Counted from the stretch's first letter, positions 26,301-38,120 are shown. The stretch is 64,000 nucleotides of DNA from Alopecurus myosuroides (GCA_028641055.1 CM054062.1:270773092-270837091); one strand, 5' to 3'. The notes: generated from the letters alone by a model not told the origin. Program-made: numbers and translations.

Positions 26301-27350
26301 TGTTAGATAATAAGTAACGTATCATGTTTATGTTGTGATTCATATCATAGATGATGTTGAATCTAAAAAAAACATAATATTTTAAGACTATACATTTGAT
26401 AAAATATATTACGGGGATACAAATTTCATTGTGCATACGTGATTGTGAGGACTTAAACTGTTGGAAATAAAGTGGAACCAAAGGTTCCTTCAGAAAAGGA
26501 GAAGACCAAGCTCACTAAGGATTTGGGTACAAGCAAGGCAACGAAGTAGAAAGACCATGAGCCAATAACTCTGAGAAAAGATATGAAACAACTGGAGCCA
26601 CAATATAAGGGTGTGAGTATGGAGGGAGGCGTTGTCTAGGAGGTGGATGACTTCCCTCAGCTCGTGCTACTGCCAAAAGAGTGGACCGATTGATTTTTTA
26701 TTTATTTACCTGCTATAGTAGACTTCTAACGAGTAGCATGCATGAATGACACTTCGAATCACTCGTGGACATCTTCATTTTCACTTGGTCTTGGTTCGTT
26801 GTTTTCATTTAAACTTTATGTATGGGAACCAAAATCGGTTTTTGGGTTGCGTGAGATAAGGGGATTAAGAGAGATATATATTAATGGCAGATCTGCAAAA
26901 AGGCAACATTTAAATTGGGGAAATTATTACATAAAGATAGACACACATAGAACGCATATTAAATGTAAGTTATTATCAACAAATACCACCACCTCCGTAC
27001 CTAGAAACATCTAATCGGCTACCTCTGTCGATTGGGACACCCATTTTCTAGTACAATAACACACACAATGGAGGGAACAGTCACACTTCATTTCTCCGCC
27101 TACCCTATCTGACACCCACGGGGATAACTAATAACTCTATAAATAGTTTCGTCGCTGCATTAGTAGTTAAATTCTTCATTTGTGTCATGTACACCAGTTT
27201 ATGTCTAAGTCTTTTAGCAGCGGGTTGTGAGTTAACAATTCCTTCAAATCTTTAAATTCATATTGCTTGGAGATCTCTTGGTTGCATATTCAAGCGATGG
27301 GATTGTATGTCAGAGATTTATGTAGAAAACATTCTTCTAATTTTGAAACA
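13690..27350. repeat. Homogenised core of the array: five near-identical 2.73-kb copies
   Basis: Copies agree at all but scattered positions from about 13690 to 27350, which is almost exactly five unit lengths (13.66 kb). Left of 13690 (phase about 1230) and right of 27350 (phase about 1264) the same unit continues but with many substitutions. Both breakpoints lie at the same phase, so the core looks like a recent amplification of one unit inside an older array. Differences among core copies are mainly single bases and run-length changes in A or T tracts, for example at 14725, 17452, 20178, 22897 and 25632. Confidence 0.85.
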
Positions 27351-30300
27351 GAACCTTGAGGTTTGACTTGCTGATTTAAATTAGCTATAAGATAAACTAT
27401 CTTATTGTATTTCTTGTATATAAGATAAAATGTGAAGAGAAATATTTTGTTGTTAAGTTGTTTTAACTGCTCCAAATTCCATGTTTACAATGTGAGTCTA
27501 TACACACCATGGAGGAAATAGTCTCCTTTCTCCGCCCACCCTACCTGTCGTCCTTTGGGGTAACCAAGAACTCTCAAGATAGTTATGTCGGTGCGTTAGC
27601 AATTCTGTTATGGGTTGCGTGTGATCTCATGTCTAATTCTATTATCTCTTGACTCTAATTTAATATTTCCTTGAAATCAGATTGCTTTGAAAGCTCTTGG
27701 TGGCTATTTTGACGCAAGAGGAAATGTAGTGGTGCACATACTAGCTCTAGCAGGCAATGGTACATGGTTCCATTAGGATTGCAAGTTTTTTTTTAATGTT
27801 TTTCAAGTTCTTCGCATCGTTTAATGCGAACCATGAGATTAACTTGCTGGTTTAATAAAGAGAGATGAGAAACTATTCATTGTCTTAATTGAAAAGAAAA
27901 ACAAATGCGAATATCTAATTTTTATTATCGGGTCATTTTTAGTGTCTCCTAATTCTATGTTTACAATATGAGTATATGCATACAAATGATGAGGTATGTG
28001 AATCTACCCATGTTGTTATTTTTGTATTAATAGTTGATCATACTGTTATATAGGGTGGTGCTCCAAAGCCATAGTGGGTAAGCGGCAACCGTGTGTTCCC
28101 ACTGGTACAGTCGGCCCATACTTTCGATAGTATCAAACCACCTAGTTTTTCTTAGAGCAATGATATAAGACACATCCCTTATAAAAAATTTATATAAATG
28201 ACAGGATATGTGCATTCCCGTGGTGTTAATAACCTTAGTATTTTATTAACCATCCGGTATTGTACTTACCAATGTCCAGGTAAATGGTTATATCGGTGGC
28301 CAAATTATATGGAAACTAGTTCAACTTAGTTTAAGAGTGAAAACTCTTAGTTTTCTCCAGTTATTTTGTGAAAAAAATGGTGTTTCACTAAATTTAACTT
28401 ACATTATTCAGATTCAACTTAGACTACCAAATTCACAATCGACGTAGATAAATCTATGTCATACTTAATTAGTTTCCCATATCTCAGGATTATTCCATAA
28501 TAAATGAATACTTATTTCTTTTGGAAATATTTTGGGCCACAACATAAGTATTGGTTTTTCGCTGGTGAAATGTATAATATTGATTTATTATAGACCTGGT
28601 TTCAAAGTCTTCGTTGCCTTTCAGCCATGAAATGTGACTAACACTTTTTATATGGTAATATATAGGTGAAAATTTGGGTAATTTGAAATAAGCCTCTGAA
28701 AATATTGTATGCACTTTTGGAGAACTTGTAGGATATGTTTTATGTATCTTAAAAACATCTATCCTTAATGATAGCCTTTGTAATGATTTGTAGAACTAAG
28801 CGCAACTACTATGAATAATGAATGAAAATACAACATAAGGAGATGAGAGCCTTCCCTTAGAAATATTAATATGATATTTTTGATATAGATGGGTTCCTCG
28901 TAAGATATGGAATGATCCATATAGGCTATGGACCCGTTATTCTATATGACATTTATTGTCAACTTTTAGTTATACTTCAGTCAACATATATTTTAGAGTC
29001 ATGCAAATCATAAATTGTTACCGTTGCGGTGTTAGATAATAAATAATTTATCATGTTTATGTTCTAATCCATATCATAGATGATGTTGAGTCTAAAAAAC
29101 CATTGTATTTAAAGAACCATACATTCTATAAATTCTATTATGGGGATACAAATTTCTATGTATACATGTGACTGTGAGGAGTTAAGCTATTATAAACAAA
29201 GTGGAAAAAAATGTTCCTTCGGGAAAGGAGAAGACCAAGCTCAACAAGGATTTAGGTCCAAGCAAGGCAACAAAGTGGCAAGACCATGAGCCAATAACTC
29301 TAAGAAAATATAATAAACAATTGGACCACAATAGAAGGGTGTGGGTATGGAGGGAGGCCGTTGTCCAGGGGGTGGATGACTTCCCTGAGCTCGTGCTACT
29401 TCCAAAAGAGGACCAGTTGATTTTTTTTGTTTACGTGTTATTGTAGCCTTCTAGCGTGTAGCATGCAGGAAAGGCACTTCGAATGACCCATGGACCTCTT
29501 AAATTTCAATTGGTCTTGGCTCGTTGTGCTCATTCAAACTTTGTGTGTGGGAACCGAAATTGGTTTTAGGGTTGGGTGAGATAAGGGGGCTAGGAGAGAG
29601 ATATTAATGGCATATCTTCAAAAAGGCAACATTTAAATTGGGGAATTTATTATCTAACGATACACACATAGAACACATATTAAAGTAAGTTATTATCAAC
29701 AAATACCACCTCCTTCGCGCCTAGAAACGCCTAATCGGCTCCCTCCGTTGATTGGGACACCTATTTTCTAGGATAATCACACACACCACGGAGGGAACAA
29801 TCGCACGTCCTTTCTCTGCCTCTATACGGCATCCACGGGGATAACCAAGAAGTCTATAAATAGTTTGTTTGTTGTGTTAGTAGCTCAGTTCTTCATTTGT
29901 GTTATGTACATCGGTTTATGTCTAAGTCTTTTAGCTCCGGGATTTCAGTTATCATTTCCTTCAACTCTTTCAATTCATATTTCTTGGAGATCTCTTGGTT
30001 GCATATTCCGCCGATTGGATTGCATGTCAGAGATTTATGTAGATAACATTCTTCTAATTTTGTAACACCAACCTTGAGGTTTGACTTGCTGATTTAAATT
30101 AGTTATATGATAAATTGTATTATTGTATTTCTTGTAGATAAAATAAAATGTGAGGAGATAATATTTTTTGTTGAGTTGTTTTTAACTGCTCCTAATTCCA
30201 TGTTTGCAATGTGAGGCTATACACACCATGGAGTAAATAGTCTCCTTTCTCCGCCCACCCTATATGTCGTCCTCTGGGGTAACCAAGAACTCTAGCAATA

Positions 30301-31742
30301 GTTTTGTCGATGTGTTAGCAATTCTGTTGTGTTTAGCGTGTGATTTCATGTCTAATTCTATTAGCTCTTGACTCTAACTTAATATTTCCTTCAAATCAGA
30401 TTGCTTAGATATCTCTTGTGGCATATTTAGACGCAAAAGAAAATGTAGTGGTGCACATACCGGCTCTAGCAGGCAATGGTACATGATTCCATTAGGATTG
30501 TCGGCCTGTGTCTTTTTTAATCTTTTTCTAGTTCTTCGCGTTGTGTAATGCGAACCATGAGCTCGACTTGCTGGTTTAATGAACAGAGATGAGAAAGTAT
30601 TCATTGTCTTAATTGAAAAGAAAAGGAAATGCAAATATCTTATTTTTATTCTTGGGTTATTTTTTGCGGCTCTTAATTCCATGTTTACAATATGAGTATA
30701 TGCATACAAAGGATGAGGTATGTGAAGTTATCCATGCTGTTATTTTCGTATTTATAGTTGAGTAGTGAACCAGCGCATTTTCCCTCACGAAACCCCCTCG
30801 CCATGGGAATTGTTAAGGTCACATCATCTTCACACGGTAAAGAAAAGACCGTATTTACTGCAACCAAAGGTAATAAATTTATCCTTAGGCTATGGGATAT
30901 GTGCATTGCCATGGTGCTAGCAACCTTAGTATAAACCACCGAATATTGTACTTATGTGTTCCCAAGTAAATGGTCATACTAGTGGTGGAATAATCTAGAA
31001 GTTACTTCAGCTTAGTGCAAGAGTGCAACTTGTAATTTTTCCATATTTTCCAAAACTGATGTTTCCCTAAATTTAAATTGCACTTTTCAAAATCAACCTG
31101 GACATCTGAAAAATCTCAACCAATATAGATAAAGATAGGTCCATACTTAATTATTTTCTCATTTTCATCTGATATGTTTGTACTAAATGAACACTTACTT
31201 CTTTTGAAAATAATATGGAACACAATATAATTATCGCCTATCCACTAGTGACATGTATAATATTGTTTTTCTTTAATTAAATTCAAAGTCTGGATTACCT
31301 CTCAATCGTGAAACATTACCATCACTTTAACATGGTAATTAGATAGATGAAAAATTGGATCACTTGAAATAAACCACTAAAAATGTTGCATGCACTTCTG
31401 GATAATCTCTAGGATATGTTTGATGCACCTTAAGAAAATATTGTAGGCTTAATGATCACCTTTGTATTGATTTGTACAACTAAGTGCAACTACTATGAAT
31501 AATTAATGGTGTACAAAATGGGATGATGTACGCCTTACCGTAGAGATATTATCTATAATTTTTTAGATGTAGAGGGGTCTTCTTCAGTTATGGAATGATC
31601 CGTAATGACTAAGGCTCCGATATTCCAGATGACATCTTATTCTCTTATTGTCACGTGTTTTAGTTATAATTCATTCCTCATATAATTTTACAGTCATGCA
31701 AGCATAAATCGGTACAGTTTATGTCTTAGATAATAAAGATAC
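27350..31742. repeat. Diverged right flank units of the array
   Basis: About 1.6 older units. The copy from 28817 carries a patch at about 30758-30890 where the usual sequence (beginning 'gttgatcctactg') is replaced by unrelated DNA containing 'ccatgggaattgttaagg'. The last partial unit (31501-31742) is the most diverged and ends at AT-rich DNA next to unrelated flank. Confidence 0.8.
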
Positions 31743-31996
31743 TCTATACTTCCAGGGAGTCACCGTAGGGAGGAAGGAAAGAGGAGGGAGGTGTGGTGCG
31801 GCTGGGCTAGGGCCCACCCAAATTAACATGTGGTGGTGTTGAGACAAAATTCCAAGGACCGTGATGTTTATCTCCTCGACATACTGCTAAGTCCCATTGC
31901 AGTTATTCTTGTGTGGACCGCTTGACTCTTCGGCGGTTTAGAAATGCCACGTCAGCAGAAACGTTCTAGCGACAAAAGTCCGACTCGGGGCCGTTA
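31743..31996. other. Array-flanking DNA
   Basis: Unrelated to the array unit; contains a purine-rich stretch near 31765-31790 and no recognisable gene. Confidence 0.5.
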
Positions 31997-32281
31997 GAGC
32001 AAGTACAATAAGCTTATGTCAGCGGGCTATAATAATTAAAATACTATTTCTGTGATGACATGGAGGAGAGAGAAGAGGAGAGAGAAGAGGAGTGGGCTCT
32101 CATGCAAGAGCCAGCTACAGCACGTGCTCCTAGGCACCTTGTGAGAGTGGATGGTGGGCCATGTGTTAATAAAGCAACACATTATTCTACCTAACTATTG
32201 TACGTGTTGGCTATATGGTTGGCTATAGATGACATGGCAAATCCTTATAGCCAACGGTTGGCTATACTATTGAACTTGCTC
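31997..32281. mobile_element. Tourist-like MITE (PIF/Harbinger type), 285 bp
   Basis: Terminal inverted repeats start GAGCAAGTACAATAAG on the left and, reverse-complemented, GAGCAAGTTCAATAGTA on the right. TTA is present directly on both sides (31994-31996 and 32282-32284), the 3-bp TWA target duplication typical of PIF/Harbinger elements. There is no coding capacity. Confidence 0.88.
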
Positions 32282-32284
32282 TTA

Positions 32285-33266
32285 GGAATTTTGGGCTCCC
32301 ACCCCCGAACCCTATAGAATCGTATCGGCTCACCCTTCTTCCTCCTTTCCTATTTTCTTCCTCCTTCCTCTAATGTCCGACATGGCCAAGAGCATGCATC
32401 TGTCTCCTGCCAGCCGGCGCTAGGTCAGCTCTACTGCTTGTCCATTGTGTTTGGTGTAGTTGGAGAAATGATACTCGTCTCGTGTCGGCTTTGGCTGAAA
32501 ATTCAGTTCTGGTGTACTTTAAGTTTCCAAATCACAATGTAAGCGCTATGTTTTGACCATTTTTTTTATCAATTTAAGAGCATGTGATGCATATTTAGTT
32601 TTTTTTAGAGTTATGCATATTTGGTTTTGGATTTGATTTTCCACTGGACAGATAAGGGGCCAAAAGGTATATGAGAGATGTGATTTTCTTTTAGATTAAA
32701 GGTTATGTTGAGAATATTGGTACGATTGCAGGGAAAGGAGATGCAACATGCAACCCCTTACTGAAGCTGCATTTGCTGGTTTACTAAGGAGTAAAAGAAA
32801 TTCATCAATTAAAGTTGTTCTGGTTGTTATTGTTGTTGCTGTGTGCAAGGAGAAGCAGATGAAGAAAGTTCAGTTCGATGTTGCTGTTTTTTCTTCAAGT
32901 TCGATATTCTTGTTAGCATTGGTAGATGTGGTGTTGTTAGTTTTGAACTTGTATGCAGATATCAAAATGAGTAGAATCCAGTGGTGCTACGTGTAAGTGA
33001 CGAAACATTTATGTATCCGTGTATGTTGAGGAATAAGCAAATCGGACATGGCTAATCTGATCAAATGCTAGCAACCTGATCAAGCAATGAAGAACAGAGT
33101 GTATACTAATGGGAACAGAGTGAAAACTATCGGGGGAAGGCCAGCTAAGGCTAGGACTAGGAGTGCTTGTTGCGCTCCACGACCGGTACCGTGGTACGTA
33201 CTGATATTTCAGAGGGAGAGCTGAGTGGATGCGAGCGTTGTTGACTGGTACTGATGTGGATGTGTT
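32285..33266. other. Unclassified single-copy-looking DNA left of the copia insertion
   Basis: A CT-rich stretch (about 32280-32370) and T-rich tracts precede an 82-codon open frame at 32748-32996, which has no domain and looks like chance. Bases about 33150-33266 continue, once the copia element is removed, into 38479-38557, so they belong to the ancestral upstream region of the BAHD gene. Confidence 0.4.
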
Positions 33267-33610
33267 TGTTAGTAGCGGGAAGATCGGATCACAAGTGAGA
33301 GGTAGTTTGTGCTGCGTAAAACTGTTGCAGCTTTTCTGTTGGTTCTGTTATTTATCGAAACTGATAACTGGAAGAGGTCTCCGTGTCCGAGTCCTACGGC
33401 CGTGCCATCCCACGTCCACTCGATCACGTCCTCGATGCCGCTATACATGCGTTGCTTCGTGCCATCCCACGATACATGTATAGCGAGCTAACCTATCAAA
33501 CTACAAGCTACTGAAACTGGTACGTACACGAACAGACTCGTGCACACACCTGCCTTATTCTGACGAAACTGAATCTAAACACTAGTGGCGACAGGATTAC
33601 AGACTCAACA
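33267..33610 (-). repeat. 3' LTR of the young copia element
   Basis: On the plus strand it runs TGTTAGTAGC...CTCAACA; 344 bp, matching the right copy without a visible difference. Confidence 0.95.
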
Positions 33611-33621
33611 ATTCTCCTCCT
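33611..33621 (-). other. Polypurine tract of the young copia element
   Basis: The minus strand reads AGGAGGAGAAT directly before the 3' LTR. It overlaps the gag-pol stop codon. Confidence 0.75.
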
Positions 33622-36600
33622 AATCCTGACGCCCAGAGAGAACCTCCATGATACCAAGCTTCAGGCGCATCTCCATGAACTTGACGCGGCCCAGTGACTT
33701 GGTTAATATGTCAGCAAGTTGCCCATCTGTACTGACGTGCCTGATGTCCAACTTGCCGCCCTCAATGCATTCACGAATATAGTGGAAACGAGTGTCGATA
33801 TGCTTACTTCTTTCGTGATGCACTGGGTTCTTGCTCAGCTCGATTGCAGACTTGTTGTCCACGTGTAGTGTCACCGTTGCAGGGTCCCTTCCAAGTAGCT
33901 CGCCGAGAAGCCGGCTTAGCCAGACTGCTTGGCATGCTGCCTTCCCTGCTGCTATGTACTCAGCCTCGCAAGAAGATAAAGCCACCACTGATTGCTTCTG
34001 TGATGTCCATGTAATGATGCTGGAGTCGAGGAAGAAGACGACACCCGTAGTACTCTTCCGATCGTCCATGTCTCCAGCAAGATCACTATCACTGAATCCC
34101 ACCAACGCTGGACTGTCAGTGGTTCCCTTCTTGTATCTGCACCCGTATCCTGTAGTGCCGCTGATGTACCGAAGTATCTGCTTAACTGCAGCCCAGTGTG
34201 AGGCTGTTGGGGCCTCCATGTATCTGCTCACCATGCCCACGGCATGAGTGATGTCTGGACGCGTGTTGCAGAGGTACCGGAGACTCCCGACGATGCTCCG
34301 ATAGCGTGTGATGTCCATTACCTCACCAACACCTGCCCTGTTCATCTTCAGGCGATTTTCCATCGGAGTGTGGCAGACGTTGCACCCTGCCAGTCCCGTG
34401 GCTTCCAAAATCTTGAGCGCGTATGCGCTCTGACACAGTGTGATCACTCCAGCCTCCTGCTTCACTTCCACTCCTAGGTAGTAGCTTAGGAGCCCAAGAT
34501 CACTCATCTCGAAAACCTTGTGCATTTCTTCCTTGAACACGGCAATTTCCTCCTTGCTTGTTCCAGTAATGATCAGATCGTCGACGTAGACGCCGATGAT
34601 CAGCGTGGCTCCTCCTGTGTTTCGCCTGTACACCGCATGCTCCACGGGACTCCGCTCGAAACCAAGGGATGCCAAGGAGGCGTCCAGCTTAGCATTCCAT
34701 GCACGCGGCGCTTGTCGGAGACCGTACAAGGCCTTGCGCAGCCTGAGCACCTTGTGTTCTTCTTCAGGGTCGATGTAGCCGGGGGGTTGATGCACATAAA
34801 CCTCCTCCTCAAGATCACCGTTGAGGAAGGCGGACTTGACGTCCATGTGATGCACCTCCCAGCCACAGTGTGCAGCAAGCGCCAGCAGGAGCCGCACCGT
34901 CTCCATGCGTGCCACCGGTGCAAACACTTCGTCGAAATCCACTCCCTGACGCTGCGCGTAACCTTTCGCCACAAGGCGTGCCTTGTGCTTGATCACCTGG
35001 CCCGTGGGGTCCTTCTTCACCTTGTAAACCCACTTAAGTCCAATGGCTTTGTGTCCAGCTGGAAGAGAAGTGAGCTCCCAAGTTCTGTTGTTGTGGATAG
35101 CCTCCAGCTCTACGTCCATGGCCTGTCTCCAGCATGATTCACTCAGAGCAGCATCCACTGACACGGGTTCTTCAGCCGCCACGAGGCACACATCATCATC
35201 CAGCTCGTCGTCGGCCTTCAGGACGTAGCCGTCGTAGATTGGGTTGGGCTTGGTGATGCCGTTGCGAGCACGCGTCACCATCGGATGCAGTGGCCTTGGC
35301 GGAGTCGCGGTGTCGATGCTGCTCCCTTCTGGTGGCGTTGGTGTACTTGGAGCAGCGGACCAGGGCGTGGTCCAGCCCGCAGATGAGCTTGGCGCGGGCG
35401 TGCAACTCCTCTGCGCCGTGGCCTCCTGCCCGGCAGAGTTTTGAGCTGATTTGTGCTCCGCGGCAGGGCTTTCGGCACGAATTTCTGCCGTGGCTTGAAC
35501 TGGGTGCGTGAAGACCTCGACGTGGAATGGCCTGCTGTCCGCGATTGCTCCAGTCTTCTCCCAGTCCCACCTCGCGCCTTCGTCAAAGATGACGTCCCGT
35601 GAAACGTGTACGCGGTCCTTGACGGGGTCGTACACCCGGTACGCCGCGGATCCTGCCTCGTAGCCAAACAGCACCATGGGTGTACTGCGATCGTCGAGCT
35701 TCGCCGGGTGTGGCTTCGTCACCTTCACGTGTGCCACACAGCCGAAGACCCGCAGGTAGCTCACGTCAGGCTTGTAACCGTGCCAGACCTCGAACGGTGT
35801 CTTCCCCTCCACGCTCTTCGTCGGAGATCGGTTCAGGAGGTAGACCGCGGTGGTCACCGCTTCCCCCCAGAACCTTGCTGGTACACCCATCGCCTTCATC
35901 AGACTCCTCGCAGTGGCCACGATCGTTTGGTTCCGGCGTTCCACGACGCCGTTCTGCTGCGGCGAGTAGGGCGCTGTCAGTTGACGCCCAATTCCTTCAT
36001 CAGCACAGTACTCAGCGAAAGTGGCGACGGTGAATTCGCCACCGCGATCCGTGCGGAGCAGCTTCAGCTTGCGCCCTGTCTCCACCTCGGCTCCCACTCG
36101 GAAACGCTTGATCGCCGTGGCTGCCTGGTCCTTGGTTGACAGCAACGAGAGCCACATATAGCGACTCTTGTCGTCAACAAGAAGCAGGAAGTATCTTCTT
36201 CCTCCTGGCGTGGCTGGTGTAATGGGCCCGCAGAGATCTCCATGAACCAGGTCCAGTAGGCCCTCCGCTCGTTTCTTCGCTTGCTGGGGAAAAGGTGCTC
36301 GACGTTGCTTCCCTGCAAGACACCCTTCGCAGAGCTGCTCGACGTGGTCTATGTGTGGCAGGCCGCGCACCATTCCGAGCCGAGCCAGCTTCTTCAGGGC
36401 GTCGAAGTTCAGATGGCCAAAACGTGCGTGCCACCTCCAGGAGCTGTCAGCGTGCATTGCGGCAAGGCACACTGGCTTGGCGATGTCGAGGATGACAGTG
36501 TACAGCCGGTTGCGCGCGCGTGGCACCCGCGCGAGCAGCCGCTGCTGTCTATCGTACAGCTTCAGATAGCCGCCGCGGAGGTCGATGTGGCACCCGTTCT

Positions 36601-38101
36601 CGTCGAGCTGCCCAAGGCTGACGATGTTGGTGCGGAGTCGAGGGATGTAATAGGCGTCAGTGAGCGCGCGGTGATCGCCGTTTCCGCACGCAAACATGAT
36701 CGTGCCCCTCCCCTTGATGTCGACGACTGAGCCGTCGCCGAACTTCACCGTGCCACCCACGGTGGTGTCGAGATCCGCGAAGACATCACGGCGGCCCGTC
36801 ATGTGGTTGCTTGCTCCAGTATCAAGGAACCACGTGTCGTTGTCCTCTTCCGATGCGCCGAGGAAGACGCGCTCCTCCACGAGATGGACGCGCACCATCA
36901 CGCCGGTCACCGTTGGCATGGGCGCGCCCGTGCCTGCAGATGCAGACTGCACGTTGTCCACGCTCGCCATCAGCAGCGCTGGGCCTTCGTCGTCGCTGAT
37001 GGTGCACAGCCGTGTGAGGTGGAGCGCAGGCTTGTCCTCCTCCGCCGCGGCCAGATTGGCCTGCTGCTGCTGGCCCTTGCGCTCGCGTCGAGGCTCAGGA
37101 CAGTCCCTGGATATATGCCCTGCAAATTTATTGCAATTGTAGCATTTTACCCCTGACATGTCACGTTCGCCGCGGTCGCCGTTCGATCCACGCCGGTCGT
37201 TGCCGTGGTTCTTTTGCTTGCCGCGGCTGCCTCCCTTTCCCCCGTTGCCGTTGGAGGTCGAGCCGTGTCCTTGTTCCTTCTTCTTCCCGCGTGCGATCCA
37301 CTGCTCCTCGGTGAGAAGCAGCTGCCCGCCTGCATTGTCCGCGCTCCCGATCGAACACCTCTCCGCCGAGGACCTCAGACGGCCGATCAATTCCTCGATT
37401 GACATGCCGTCGAGGTCGAGGAGGGTTTCAATGGAGCACGCGATCTGCGAGTATTGTGCAGGAACTTCACGCAAGAACTTCTGGATAATCTTTACCTCAT
37501 CCACCACGTCACCGAGAGAGCGAAGATTGTTGGCCAGATTTGTGATGCGCATGCCGAAGGAGTCGAGTGATTCCCCATCCTTGAAGGAAATCTGCTCGAA
37601 CTCCTTTCGCAGCCGCTGTGCCGTCGCCTCCCGTGCACGGCTCACACCCATCCGCAACAGCTTGATCGCCTCCCACGCTTCTGCCGCCGTCTCCTTCACC
37701 GCCAGTACCGGGACCATCTCCGGTGGTACTGCACGCAGCAGCGCCGAGAGCGCCGCCATGTCCTCCCGATCACCTGGCACGCCCGCGCCGGACACCGCCT
37801 CCCAGAGTCCTTGGGCGCGCAGGTTTATCTTCATCACGAGTGCCCACTCGATGTAGTTCGTGCCGGTCAGGGTGGGGTAGACGATGGTGTTGCCGTAGCT
37901 CGCGCGCTCCTGCACGACGCGCTCGTGGATGACCACTTCGTTGCCTCCTCGCCTGACGACGCTCCGTCCGCGGCTGCGGCCGCGCTCCCGTGCGGCAGCA
38001 GACGCAGTGTCCGCAGCAGCTGCAGCTGCAGCTGCGTCGCCTCCGTTGCCTCCCCTTCCGTTGGCTGGCGTCGACGGCGTACGTTCCTGCGCGTCAGCCA
38101 T
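33620..38101 (-). CDS. Copia gag-pol polyprotein, intact, 1493 aa
   Basis: Gag lies at residues about 70-260, followed by a basic linker. The zinc knuckle is at about 320-334 (CYNCNKFAGHISRDC). The protease active site is DTGAS at 427-431. Integrase has H558, H563, C592 and C595 for zinc and the catalytic triad D622, D685 and E721 with the usual 35-residue D-E gap, then QNGVVERRNQT. A Ser/Pro/Thr-rich linker covers about 870-935. Reverse transcriptase runs from about 990 to 1245, with YVDD at 1172-1175. RNase H (about 1330-1470) has DSDLAG, SSCEAEYIA and DNKSAI. No stop, frameshift or missing catalytic residue was seen, and the length is normal for copia. The first ATG is 20 bp inside the primer-binding site. 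There is no env-like ORF. Confidence 0.95.
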   Translation of the reverse strand: MADAQERTPSTPANGRGGNGGDAAAAAAAADTASAAARERGRSRGRSVVRRGGNEVVIHERVVQERASYGNTIVYPTLTGTNYIEWALVMKINLRAQGLWEAVSGAGVPGDREDMAALSALLRAVPPEMVPVLAVKETAAEAWEAIKLLRMGVSRAREATAQRLRKEFEQISFKDGESLDSFGMRITNLANNLRSLGDVVDEVKIIQKFLREVPAQYSQIACSIETLLDLDGMSIEELIGRLRSSAERCSIGSADNAGGQLLLTEEQWIARGKKKEQGHGSTSNGNGGKGGSRGKQKNHGNDRRGSNGDRGERDMSGVKCYNCNKFAGHISRDCPEPRRERKGQQQQANLAAAEEDKPALHLTRLCTISDDEGPALLMASVDNVQSASAGTGAPMPTVTGVMVRVHLVEERVFLGASEEDNDTWFLDTGASNHMTGRRDVFADLDTTVGGTVKFGDGSVVDIKGRGTIMFACGNGDHRALTDAYYIPRLRTNIVSLGQLDENGCHIDLRGGYLKLYDRQQRLLARVPRARNRLYTVILDIAKPVCLAAMHADSSWRWHARFGHLNFDALKKLARLGMVRGLPHIDHVEQLCEGCLAGKQRRAPFPQQAKKRAEGLLDLVHGDLCGPITPATPGGRRYFLLLVDDKSRYMWLSLLSTKDQAATAIKRFRVGAEVETGRKLKLLRTDRGGEFTVATFAEYCADEGIGRQLTAPYSPQQNGVVERRNQTIVATARSLMKAMGVPARFWGEAVTTAVYLLNRSPTKSVEGKTPFEVWHGYKPDVSYLRVFGCVAHVKVTKPHPAKLDDRSTPMVLFGYEAGSAAYRVYDPVKDRVHVSRDVIFDEGARWDWEKTGAIADSRPFHVEVFTHPVQATAEIRAESPAAEHKSAQNSAGQEATAQRSCTPAPSSSAGWTTPWSAAPSTPTPPEGSSIDTATPPRPLHPMVTRARNGITKPNPIYDGYVLKADDELDDDVCLVAAEEPVSVDAALSESCWRQAMDVELEAIHNNRTWELTSLPAGHKAIGLKWVYKVKKDPTGQVIKHKARLVAKGYAQRQGVDFDEVFAPVARMETVRLLLALAAHCGWEVHHMDVKSAFLNGDLEEEVYVHQPPGYIDPEEEHKVLRLRKALYGLRQAPRAWNAKLDASLASLGFERSPVEHAVYRRNTGGATLIIGVYVDDLIITGTSKEEIAVFKEEMHKVFEMSDLGLLSYYLGVEVKQEAGVITLCQSAYALKILEATGLAGCNVCHTPMENRLKMNRAGVGEVMDITRYRSIVGSLRYLCNTRPDITHAVGMVSRYMEAPTASHWAAVKQILRYISGTTGYGCRYKKGTTDSPALVGFSDSDLAGDMDDRKSTTGVVFFLDSSIITWTSQKQSVVALSSCEAEYIAAGKAACQAVWLSRLLGELLGRDPATVTLHVDNKSAIELSKNPVHHERSKHIDTRFHYIRECIEGGKLDIRHVSTDGQLADILTKSLGRVKFMEMRLKLGIMEVLSGRQD

Positions 38102-38120
38102 CCTCCCTTGGATCGTAACC

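Larger units (their letters stand above)
12459..31742. repeat. Tandem array of 2.7-kb units (about 7.1 copies)
   Basis: Using the word AATGAATGGA as phase zero, units start at 12461, 15179, 17907, 20632, 23356, 26086 and 28817, and a partial eighth starts near 31501 and fades at about 31742. Spacings are 2718, 2728, 2725, 2724, 2730, 2731 and 2684 bp. The whole unit is repeated, head to tail, with no unrelated DNA between copies. It is AT-rich and its open frames are short (60-90 codons). The same short frames recur where no indel has broken them, as expected for repeated non-coding DNA. No transposase, LTR end, rDNA or known satellite was recognised. A segment near phase 370-640 (for example 29201-29446) has a coding-like look, with a block DFPELVLLPKE, but holds stops in most copies. 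Confidence 0.97.

Noticed and set aside
12459..31742. Array as a gene cluster or a multi-exon gene family
   Set aside because: Recurring frames are 60-90 codons, differ between copies by frameshifts and stops, and show no recognised domain; repeated non-coding DNA explains them.
32748..32996. 82-codon hydrophobic frame as a small membrane protein
   Set aside because: No conserved context, no domain, AT-rich surroundings; length is within chance expectation.
35606..36139. Plus-strand frames across 33800-38350 as genes
   Set aside because: All lie opposite the intact copia gag-pol and carry no domain; GC-rich coding DNA often leaves long antisense frames.
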